The position numbers and the translations under genes are program-made. The notes beneath the pieces were generated by a model. That model worked only from the letters and a program-made list of their open reading frames with translations, was not told the DNA's origin and did no database searches. A stretch of 64,000 nucleotides of DNA. It comes from Bugula neritina. Taxonomy: Eukaryota; Bryozoa; Gymnolaemata; Cheilostomatida; Bugulidae. The stretch is from contig OZ037769.1 in the NCBI GenBank assembly GCA_964035545.1, positions 15,995,133-16,059,132 of the forward strand, given 5' to 3'. Positions 1 through 8,774 of this stretch are shown here, piece after piece; the first letter of the stretch is position 1; each line of letters opens with the position of its first letter.

Positions 1-2
1 GA

Positions 3-1667
3 GAGAGTAGAGCCACCAACCCTGGGGGACAGGCCACTCTGCCAGACACAGAAGGCCTAAGACGTAGCCAGAGGACTCGAAGACCCCCTGGGTACTTAGG
101 GGAATATTACTGTGGCCAGATAGGGAAAGGATACCCTAGCTCGGAGGACGAAGGGCCCCCCTTGTATTACAACTATTCACCACCTAACCACACCACCAGG
201 GAGGCTCGATATCGGCCGGGGATCACCTCGATGTTCCTCACCCAGATCGGACAAAAACCCGATCCCGAAGTTGGAAAAACCCAGGCGAGGGACTCTCGCG
301 ATAAACCACGAACGCATACTTCGTTCATTCCAATCGCAGCAAGCACACACGCCACACGGAATTTAATCTCTCGCCATCTAACAAATATGGATATTACACC
401 CACTCACCTGAATGTTGAAGAAGAGTCCAGCACACACCCTGGTAAGTCCACTAGACTAGAATTACCTCCTATACCGGAGAATTGTCTAGGTGGTGATGAC
501 CGTAGGAACTCGAACTCTGATTCCCAGAGTAAATTCGAGATGTGGAGAACTCACACTTGGAACTCTGGAGGGTCAGACTCAGAGTCACCCAACAGAGATT
601 ACCTACTTGACCAGGACATCCAGAGTATCACTCTACCCCCACCTCGGCAGCTCGCAGTATCGCGACGAGTGCCATATAAGGATATCACTAATAGAGTGAG
701 TCAGCCATCACGAGTTGGAGATATCGGTCAGACTCGACCAGCTCAACTCTCTATTTCTGTTGTAGACACCGACAAAGTCGTAGAGCCTGCCTCTACGACT
801 CTCACCTCATTCGGAAGATCCTCCGAAATCGCGACACCCCAGGAACAAGTAATGGAGGGAGATACAGAGACCCCTGCCACTGTCGTCGATATTGGACTAG
901 ATGAAGGGGAGGAACAGTCTATCCTGTCCCCATCTGAAACTACAGACCCCCCTCAAGGACTAGGAGGAGCTGGAGAGCTAGGATTACCCCGCGTTTTCAG
1001 CACCCGGTCTCACTGGACCAGCACCAAGACGCGGATCCTGATAGCTGAGGCCTGCGGGGAGCCTAGCAACACCAAGTGCCCCACCTGTGGGCGGAGCTTT
1101 ACCTCACACAGGCGACTACGGATACACGTCCAACAACATTACGTTAACTCATTCTGTCCGTGTGGGGAGTTTAGCTTTCAGCGCGACTACGTGCTCAAGC
1201 ACCAACGTATCGGCCGCTGCCACACGGGCAGAATTTTTGATGTAGATGCGGACAATTACCTAGAATTCAGGGACCTGATTCTCCCCCACATCAGCGATCC
1301 CAAGAAGAGGGAGCTGTTGTCCCAAGGGTTCCCGGCCTGTCGACCCACTAGTCAGACGCAACCGCCAGAAGACCCCCCAAGTTGTGAGTTGCCACCCACC
1401 CAGCCTCTCCGGGTAGTGGTAACTCGAGCCGAAGCTACTACAGAAGGAGACCTCCGGACGCCACGAGAAACGGCCCGAACTAGAAGAGAACGGCGTAGAC
1501 AGGGCGCACCGAGGCCGCGTAGTACCACTCCCTATACTACTAGGCACACACACCGTGGACCCCCGGAGAGTCTGGAGGATGTATATCGTGACCTGGACAG
1601 GATCTCTGAGGAACTAGGACGCATACGACGCAGACTGCAGGACCTGGAGCGGCCCGCTCGACCCTAA
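3..1667 (+). CDS. Partial LTR-retroelement polyprotein tail with C-terminal zinc-finger region
   Basis: The frame is open from base 3, so the ORF enters from outside the window. Near its start it has an arginine-rich segment (LRRSQRTRRPPGYL) like the tail of metazoan Ty3/gypsy pol proteins. A long polar, probably disordered stretch follows. Around bases 1077-1215 there are two fingers: a classic C-X2-C-X12-H-X3-H, then an unusual C-X1-C-X12-H-X5-C. The end is charged and probably helical (DLDRISEELGRIRRRLQDLE). The same finger pair occurs in the accessory ORF of the LTR element at 50.7-58.2 kb. The ORF ends just before a polypurine tract and an LTR, as expected for the last ORF of such an element. 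An ATG at 387 could be a separate start if this region is translated from a spliced RNA. It is not a host zinc-finger gene by context. Role unknown; nucleic-acid binding is inferred. Confidence 0.75.
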   Translation, partial: ESRATNPGGQATLPDTEGLRRSQRTRRPPGYLGEYYCGQIGKGYPSSEDEGPPLYYNYSPPNHTTREARYRPGITSMFLTQIGQKPDPEVGKTQARDSRDKPRTHTSFIPIAASTHATRNLISRHLTNMDITPTHLNVEEESSTHPGKSTRLELPPIPENCLGGDDRRNSNSDSQSKFEMWRTHTWNSGGSDSESPNRDYLLDQDIQSITLPPPRQLAVSRRVPYKDITNRVSQPSRVGDIGQTRPAQLSISVVDTDKVVEPASTTLTSFGRSSEIATPQEQVMEGDTETPATVVDIGLDEGEEQSILSPSETTDPPQGLGGAGELGLPRVFSTRSHWTSTKTRILIAEACGEPSNTKCPTCGRSFTSHRRLRIHVQQHYVNSFCPCGEFSFQRDYVLKHQRIGRCHTGRIFDVDADNYLEFRDLILPHISDPKKRELLSQGFPACRPTSQTQPPEDPPSCELPPTQPLRVVVTRAEATTEGDLRTPRETARTRRERRRQGAPRPRSTTPYTTRHTHRGPPESLEDVYRDLDRISEELGRIRRRLQDLERPARP

Positions 1668-1846
1668 TGGTGGCACTTCTCTTTATGTAAATATATATTC
1701 TTGTGTGTATTAACTCATTATCCCTTAACATTTTCTATCTTATATATTTTTGTTTGTGTGACTAGATTAGCCATTCCAGAACTCCCTTACATGTATTTTT
1801 CTTTTATTTTCTTCCTTTTTTTTTTATTATATATTTTTTTTTATAT

Positions 1847-1881
1847 CAGAAAGGGGTTGTACTTTCTGATGGAGGGGAGTG
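1847..1881 (+). promoter_or_regulatory. Hairpin and polypurine tract before LTR
   Basis: A 7-bp inverted repeat (cagaaag / ctttctg, 1847-1868) is followed by the purine-rich tract ggaggggag, directly before the LTR start TGTGGT. The element at 50.7-58.2 kb has the same hairpin and tract in the same place (57832-57862). The tract is the likely plus-strand primer. Confidence 0.7.
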
Positions 1882-2248
1882 TGTGGTAAAATTGTGTATA
1901 GTAACTAATGCTTGTATTCCCCTTACTATTATTATCTTCATTCCCATGGAATGCGTGTTTTCTTAGATATACATCATTACTTAGCTATAGTATTGTAACA
2001 GCTAAGTGTTATGTTGGCAATGATAGGATTAGCTATTATTCCCAGCTACTTATTACTACTAACGTGACTGGATTAGCTATTGTTTCTGACGGCTCACAGG
2101 AACACTTATATAATCAAGATAACCGGGATTTCCCTGCGAAGTTCGCTCGATTCGAGCGATTCCTTTATTCTAGCCCTGCGAATCCCCTGCGATTCGAGCG
2201 AATTCCCTCGAATTCGCTCAGAACATTCTGGGGGAATGTTTCCCAAAA

Positions 2249-2255
2249 TATAAAA
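2249..2255 (+). promoter_or_regulatory. TATA box in LTR
   Basis: TATAAAA about 200 bases before the poly(A) signal and inside the LTR, consistent with the U3/R boundary of a retroelement promoter. Confidence 0.5.
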
Positions 2256-2452
2256 GGAAGCCCTCAACACAGTAGAGTCAGTCTTCAGCCAGCAGCACAA
2301 CAGGACACATCTCGGAGCTACCAAGCCAGGACAATAACACACGAAGTTAATTATCTTATACTTTGTTTACCAGTTTACTAGTAAGTTTTCCATACATGTA
2401 AGGAGTTGTCCTCCCTAACTGCTATTTTTGGATTTATATATATTATGGAGTA

Positions 2453-2458
2453 AATAAA
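2453..2458 (+). terminator. Polyadenylation signal in LTR
   Basis: AATAAA followed by a GT-rich stretch (ggggattgtgag), placed downstream of the TATA box as expected for R. Confidence 0.45.
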
Positions 2459-2601
2459 GGGGATTGTGAGTATTACATTTCTTATTTATTGTGCATAAAT
2501 ACCCTCTTACAAAGAGTCACTGTGTTCCATCAGCTAACAACCCACACCAATAATTGCATGCAGCGAATCATAACATTCTACGCATAAAATTATTACAGAA
2601 G

Positions 2602-2820
2602 TACGAGAAACATCTAGGAGGGGTTCATATCCACCACTGGCAACTACCTGTTTATTGATGAAGAACTATCCAATGATAGTACAGTATTATGGTCTTTTGC
2701 CTTATAATTGGCTTTGATTTTTTTATGTCTAATTACGAGATACTAAACAGATGCAAAGTATGTTGTGCATAGGCAGTTTTTTTATGTCTCTAAACAACAT
2801 TCTAGGAAAATATATACTGC
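2602..2820 (+). repeat. 219-bp dispersed repeat, copy 1
   Basis: This segment is the reverse complement of 62723-62941. By eye the two have equal length and about one mismatch (ggcaactac here against ggcgactac). Similarity stops sharply at both ends. No long ORF runs through it. It sits about 200 bases before a decayed transposase, so it may belong to that DNA transposon, but this is not shown. Confidence 0.75.
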
Positions 2821-3024
2821 CATTTTGGTGATTGTAAGAATTTTAGTCTCCAAAATTTAATTACTGCGCACTTTTTTAGTTTAGGACATACTATCTTTGT
2901 AATAATTTTCACTTGTTACAAAACTTCTTTATTCATGCAGCTCAACAGAATGACACAGTAAATATACTGCCCAACATCATATATATAATAGAAATTACGC
3001 TATATTAGAAAGGTCATAATTGCT

Positions 3025-3387
3025 CTGGGTTCTATTAGACTTCATAAACCCAGGTGATGCATGTGGTCATGGCAGATAGAGGCTTTTTTAAGTTGCCTTT
3101 ATACCTTCACGATTGAAGAAGAACTTATAGGCGCTGAAGCCAAGTTGGCCATACCACCTGGAAAAAGAGGCCATTTGCAAATGACTAAAATGCAGTTACT
3201 GCAAACGAAGTTGATTTCTAACCTTCGAATCCATGTCGAAAGAGCAATCAAAAGGATAAAGGAGTTCAATATTTTAAATGGTCCCCGAAGTGTAAACTTG
3301 GTGTTGGCACCTCTATTAGACAAGACTATGATAGTCTGCTGTGCTCTCTGTAATCTACAGCCACCATTGGTGACTGATGAAATTTAG
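3025..3387 (+). pseudogene. Decayed DDE transposase (DDE_Tnp_4 / THAP-Harbinger type), C-terminal part
   Basis: An ORF at 3061-3387 encodes a tail typical of the DDE_Tnp_4 family. It shows AIPPGKRGHLQMT, then NLRIHVERAIKRIKEFNIL with the conserved catalytic-type glutamate in RIHVERAI, then a CALCNLQPPLV ending. The preceding MADRGF motif (from 3069) is in a different frame, separated by roughly 20 extra bases. The copy is therefore frameshifted, and the DNA-binding and first catalytic parts are absent. It is a relic, not a working gene. Related fragments are common in invertebrate genomes. Confidence 0.8.
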
Positions 3388-4800
3388 AATTTGAAGTAAA
3401 AATGTGTCATTTTCACCTGTGCCATTTTACTAGAAATATATATCTAGCTTTTATATAGTATTCTTGTAATTTTTCATCATAGCAATAAATAAATTACATT
3501 GTTTCCACATTAATATTTCATATACTTATAGTTTATTAGAAAGCTTACGTTGTTCATTGTGGATGTTGACTGCTGCAGAAACTGACTATACTATTTTCAA
3601 AATTTGAAAGGAAAACACATTCTTGGTGCAGAAGTGGCAGAATATGTAATACAATTTTTTTCAAATTGAAGGTAAGAAATAGGATCATTTCAGCATTCAT
3701 TAGCTGCACATAATAGTTTATGTGTATATTTATATGGTGTGGACTTGCTATTACTGTGAGCTACAATATTACCAGCATAGGTGGTTCATTTAACCTCTTA
3801 GTAGTTCCCATGGCTTACATACAATAAAATTCTAGTTGAATAGAATATTTACTATTGTAAAGTACAAAACAAATGACCAGAATATTTCGTTTGTTAAACA
3901 GAAATTTTGTAATACTACTGTGGATTGGCTACTGTACATTAGCTAGATGTAGGCGGAGTCTACACTACCCAGCCATCCAGATGCATATACTAAAGGGCCA
4001 TTCAAAAACCAGCCAATCAAAGTCATGTACCAAATTCACAGCCGTTTACTACAAGCTTTCAATGCTAAACAATAACTCATTCAAGCTGCAACAACAAATA
4101 ACTACTAAGCTGGTAGTTATGTAATAATTGGCCTTAAGTTGCAAAAGTGTACCAGGTCATTTTTCTAGACATGCAATTTTTAATTGCATTTTATAAACAC
4201 TTAATTTAGACATTTAAAAAATCATTTCAAGAGTCATCAATTTAAGATATGAAATTAAATAATGCATGAAAAAAAGTTGCACAACTAGCTTTTAGAAGCA
4301 TGCATTTTGCAATTGAACTTGCAGAATTTTATATCAGTTACAATGGTAAGACATTGACCTGGTACACTTCGCTGATTGGCTGAGTTTTACATGGTCTATT
4401 AAAATACTATAATATAGTCATTGCATATATGAATAAATAACATGATTAAAGATATGGTGGAATTTACAAACTTTGTCATGTAAACCCGTAACATATGGTA
4501 TAGTTTTATATGTTTCAAGCCAGTGTAATATAGTAATAATTGTCCCATGATATATATTTCCCTCGCTATATATACAATGTGATTGCAATTATTGTTTATT
4601 TTTACTATAGAGTAGTGTTCACATTGTGTATATGATAAGATAGTTTTCGTGGATTGATGAATTTTGTAAATGAAGTGTATATTTGTGGAAAGCATGCAAG
4701 CCAACTCTGATATACCATGGTATATTAGAGTTTGTATATAAGCAATAAACATATTTATATAGCACCATATTATTATATAATACACGTCACATTCATGTTC
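3388..4800. other. AT-rich non-coding stretch with a small inverted-repeat element
   Basis: No convincing exon was seen on either strand; the short ORFs here have no recognisable motif. At 4141-4372 there is a candidate MITE: the 5' arm gcaaaagtgtaccaggtca is matched by tgacctggtacacttcgc at 4355-4372. Nothing else stands out. Confidence 0.5.
4141..4372. repeat. Small inverted-repeat element (MITE candidate)
   Basis: Arms of about 18 bp (gcaaaagtgtaccaggtca at 4141-4159 and its near reverse complement at 4355-4372) enclose AT-rich DNA. No clear target duplication was found, so the element type is open. Confidence 0.4.
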
Positions 4801-5799
4801 GACTACCATAATGTTTAGGTCTCTGAAATTGCATTTGTTATCTCAAAAGTAATAAAACCAATTTTATGATGGCCAATAAAACTGTAGAGTCAATATAATG
4901 GAAACTTTATCTCAGATTCTAAATAGTCAATTTAAGCTCTTCTTATTATCTATAAGTGTTTTATGATGGACCTGTGTGATGGAAGTTATTGGTATGAAGT
5001 GTTTATTATTACGTATACAAGGTATATATGTGTACAGTTCCCACGTCTTTAAAATTGTGCAATATTAAAGGAATATATACGAGAAATGAAAAAGCAGAGC
5101 TATAAACCTTTTCAAAATTTGGAGTATACCATGCTGAGATATGGATAGTCTACTTAAAGCTTCTTCAAAGAAGATTACCCTATCATGCTTTACAAATTAG
5201 TTAAAACTCTTTATATGAAATGTTGTTCCTCTGTAAACACGTCACATGATGTGAGACAATGCTCCAAGCCACTCATATAGTGTGAGAAGTTAATAAGCTA
5301 AAATTATAAGTTTATTAAATATAAAAAAGTTTGAAAAAAAGAACAATTTTCACGTAGAGCACTCCCTGCTATACTTCATGCAGCTGGGAATAATCAAAAC
5401 AGAGAAACAATTTCTATAAGGTAAGAAATGTGTTGTAATATATTACATTTGGTTAACTGGATGATCATTTATACTATATATACACTATAATATCACTAAA
5501 TAATAATTATTATAAGTTTATAATCCTTGTTGTCATAAAACAATATATTATACATGTAGAATTCATGCCATCACATGGTACATTATATAGTACACTGAAT
5601 GTGCAACAACCTCGGTCATGCGTTCTCCTTCTATGTCAATCATTTTGAGAAAATGGTCATTGGAAAACATTGTGAGATTAGAGAGCATTGGCCCGTGATG
5701 ATGTCATAGAAGGAGTATAATATTACCTATGTTATTGTTAAATTTCCAGAACATAAGCTTGGCCACATTGATAAATATATATAATATATGTATATATTA

Positions 5800-5802
<3 letters not shown>

Positions 5803-5853
<51 letters not shown>

Positions 5854-5863
5854 TATATATATG

Positions 5864-5932
<69 letters not shown>

Positions 5933-6028
5933 TATATATAAATAGGTATACGAGAAACATTGTTATTTATTACTTTATTAGGTAAAGTAATTACACTGAT
6001 ATTTCGGGTACCACTGTACCCATCTTCA

Positions 6029-6119
<91 letters not shown>

Positions 6120-6129
6120 TATATATATG

Positions 6130-6178
<49 letters not shown>
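5803..6178. repeat. Split (AT)n microsatellite with embedded unique segment
   Basis: Long (AT)n tracts at about 5803-5845, 5863-5925, 6029-6111 and 6133-6177, directly upstream of exon 1 of gene A. The motif acacacacatatatatatgta occurs twice, suggesting an internal duplication. A non-repetitive segment (5940-6030) interrupts the tracts. Copy B has a single (AT)n block here (20725-20822). Tyr-Ile ORFs across it are not genes. Confidence 0.9.
5995..6030 (-). other. Stem-loop with internal loop, ribozyme-like sequence
   Basis: On the minus strand: CTGAAGA, a 6-bp stem GGGTAC/GTACCC around AGTG, then GAAA. CTGANGA and GAAA are hammerhead-ribozyme core motifs, and PLE-type retroelements carry such motifs. 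Here ACTGA and TCAGT can also pair with each other, which argues for a plain hairpin with an internal loop. No stem I or III partner was found in the flanking AT tract. Confidence 0.3.
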
Positions 6179-6179
<1 letters not shown>

Positions 6180-6262
6180 ATATACTTTTATTTTTATTTA
6201 TTATTATATATACATTCATTTATTATTCCAATGCTCAGGTACTTAACATAACATGGTGAATC

Positions 6263-6352
6263 ATGGAGGAGTACATTGCTGAATTAGAGTTACTTTTAAT
6301 AAAACACTTGGGAAAAGCAGAAAAAACAAGAAACTGGGTTGACTACATCAAG
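6263..6352 (+). CDS. Gene A, first coding exon (DUF294-TPR protein)
   Basis: Ninety bases encode a 30-residue start ([20 protein letters not shown] then TRNWVDYIK), ending at aag|gtacta, a good donor in phase 0. Exon 2 starts in phase 0 at 8775. The paralogue at 20871-20960 has the same length and nearly the same sequence, which supports it as coding. An ATG ten bases upstream is out of frame and opens a 9-codon ORF overlapping this start, so initiation may be leaky. The segment atgctcag|gt just upstream may be an acceptor for a 5'-UTR intron. The (AT)n tract ends about 60 bases upstream. Confidence 0.65.
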
Positions 6353-7071
6353 GTACTACAATATATATTTTATGGTAGAATATATTAGAATGCTATTTGA
6401 ATTTGAGTAATATACCTAGTTGTTGAATTATAGCTAAAATAATATGACATATACAAATTAGAGTAATGAATAAAATAATATATTACTCATCTGTAGACAT
6501 AAACAATTAGTAAATTATTATAAAAAGTGATGATGCAGGAGTTGCAGCAAATTAATTAGAACTCTGATCTACTGAATATTACAATAAAATAACTTTAATT
6601 ATTTCTATAGAAAAGTTTATTTTGAGACAGTTGCTGCTAATCAAGTTTGAAGCTAGACAACATTTCTATTGAAACAAATTTTCTTCTGCTGTGAAGATTT
6701 GGAAGAATTAAATCATATAAAATCACAAAACTGGGTATTTACAAGTATATATAGTATATGAGTTGATTCCGAATCTTTCTTTACAAACTGAATATTATAA
6801 TAATACAAATATTTAGAAAACTATAGGAATACAAACTTTTATTTTCTAATTTATAACTATTATCTATAATAGGTATATACTGAACTTACTCGTTTCAAAA
6901 TAATTTCAATTTTATTTTATTTGCTGCCTTTGAGAGTTATCTGATTAATATCTGATCACTGGAGCCTCACAAAAACTTAGCTGCAGGAAGACAGCTGCAC
7001 GTAGCTATATGGTTATACATAAAACACCGTTGGCGATTACAAAAATCATATAGTAGCTGTGCGTGTCGAAG

Positions 7072-7524
7072 ACAGTGCTAGGGCCACACAACTCGATTTA
7101 CACACGCATGACATGCGAGAAAACCTGTTTAGCTCAAAAATGGGATGTTGTGTGCGAGTTTTCATGCAACTAACATGCTGAGAGAAAAGTGGGGAAGCTT
7201 GTGCGTGTTTGATCTAATTGGCTTATTGTCATTTAGCGAGCACACTTTTTTATTTTAATTTATGTTTTAGCTTTTATCGAACTAAATTAAAATTGTTTCA
7301 TATAGTTCGCATTTCCACTTTAATAATATCTAAAGTCACTTTGTCGATGATGTAGTTTTAAAAACAAAAGTCTGTAGGCGAGCAGTAAAGTTTAACGCTA
7401 ACATTATCATAGCTATTAAATTTCGGCAAACGAAACACACGCATTGTGCGTAGCATATGTCTAAACGGGTTTTCTCGTACGTCACATGTGAGTAAATCGC
7501 GTCGTGTGGCCCTAACTGCACTGT
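7072..7524. repeat. Inverted-repeat MITE, family 'GGGCCACAC', intron A copy
   Basis: Left end acagtgc-tagggccacac; right end gtgtggcccta-actgcactgt. The arms continue inward as gcgagaaaacctgttta and its counterpart. Related copies lie at 24496-24957 (same intron position in gene B), 30840-31187 and 39397-39740. The shared intron position shows it predates the gene duplication. Confidence 0.75.
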
Positions 7525-8269
7525 ACTAAAAATAAACTGCAAAGTTTGTCAGTTGCAAGTATCTCGGAGATTATACGGCTATAAACTGCAACTACATGGA
7601 GTGCAGACCAGTTTTAGGGTCTTGACAACACGTTTACAGAAAAAGATGGTGACTGTAAGAGTAGCTGCATGGAGGTTGAAACTTGTAGTCTGGGACTGCA
7701 GGGTGTTTCCTGAGCAGAGATAATCATTTTGATAACTTTCTATACAATCCGCACTACAATTTGAACTTTTACAGTTTAAATATAAACAATTCATGTTAAA
7801 CAAATATAACCTGTTTACAATGTATATACTATATTAAGTAGTTAACATGACACATGACAAGTAACTAAATGCAGAAAACAGCATATAGTAGTGAGTATAG
7901 CATATGCTAAGAATAAAAAAAGTTAATAAATTTTAAACAATATTCAGATAATGTTAACAACTCAATAAATCAGATGATGGTTATTGGAATGTAGCGTTCT
8001 AGACTAGACTGTCTCCAAAACCGTATTTGGCTTCTCACTTGCAATCATCTTGGAAACCCTGTCTTGGAGTGCGAGGAATATTGGGTAGTTGGAGGTTACC
8101 AGTTGTAGTCTCAGACTGCTAATTGGTGTTACCTCGTGATAACAGCTTTACCAACCAGTCTCCTAGTTTGAACATCTCCATTTTAAAATATAAATAATTG
8201 AAAAAAGTTAGTATGTTAACAATATTGAGCATGCGTAGTTATCAACAGAAAAAACAGATAAATGCATAA

Positions 8270-8273
<4 letters not shown>

Positions 8274-8355
<82 letters not shown>
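8274..8355. repeat. (AT)n microsatellite, about 40 units
   Basis: Uninterrupted AT repeats in intron A. The same place in copy B (about 25703-25713) has only about five units, so the tract expanded after the duplication or contracted in B. Confidence 0.95.
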
Positions 8356-8359
<4 letters not shown>

Positions 8360-8774
8360 ACTGGAAATAGCTATTATATATATAGGAACATGTTAAAATT
8401 AGCAGTTGCCTTTTACATGAACTTAATACTACTAATAATCCAAGAACCAACTTCAAGTTAATGTACAGTTACTCTAAAACTGCTATAGTGTAAAAATTGA
8501 TCCTGTCAGGGTCGTGTGTACGTTTTAGTATCTCCAGATTGAAAAAGAAAACAAGTAAACGTCAAGATATAAAATTGAGTGGTAAAAGTTGATATAGTAT
8601 TAACTATATTTTATTTAATTGACTTGCATTTTTACAGTACTGCCGGTATTGATTCACCTTTCATTGTAAATGTTAAACAAATTTCAGTGTAGAGGAGTCA
8701 AAAAAATACTTTTTCCTTGAAGAGCAATTTTTGTTCTTGTAAATATAAGCAGTTGTCTTTCCTTTGTTATGTAG

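Larger units (their letters stand above)
1882..2546 (+). repeat. LTR (3') of the first Ty3/gypsy-like element
   Basis: Starts with TGTGGT right after the polypurine tract, as does the other gypsy element's LTR. It holds a TATA box (2249-2255), a likely transcription start soon after, a GC-richer part with short palindromes (ttcgagcga, 2150-2220) and a polyadenylation signal at 2453-2458. The right end is uncertain because the 5' LTR lies outside the window; 2546 was chosen as the first suitable CA terminus. Confidence 0.6.
6353..8774 (+). other. Intron of gene A
   Basis: Starts gtacta and ends with tttcctttgttatgtag. It contains the MITE copy at 7072-7524, a roughly 200-bp stretch (7590-7800) also present in copy B, and an (AT)n tract at 8274-8355. 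At 6970-6986 it keeps the empty site (aacttagctgcaggaagaca) of the hAT-like insertion found in gene B's intron. No other exon was seen. Confidence 0.65.

Noticed and set aside
3873-4809. Short ORFs of 80-136 codons on both strands
   Set aside because: AT-rich, no recognisable domain, no splice context, and inside a region with an inverted-repeat element.
5729-6259. Long Tyr-Ile ORFs on both strands (also near 8208, 20570, 23749-24013, 48453, 49283-49538)
   Set aside because: They are translations of (AT)n and have no non-repetitive coding sequence.
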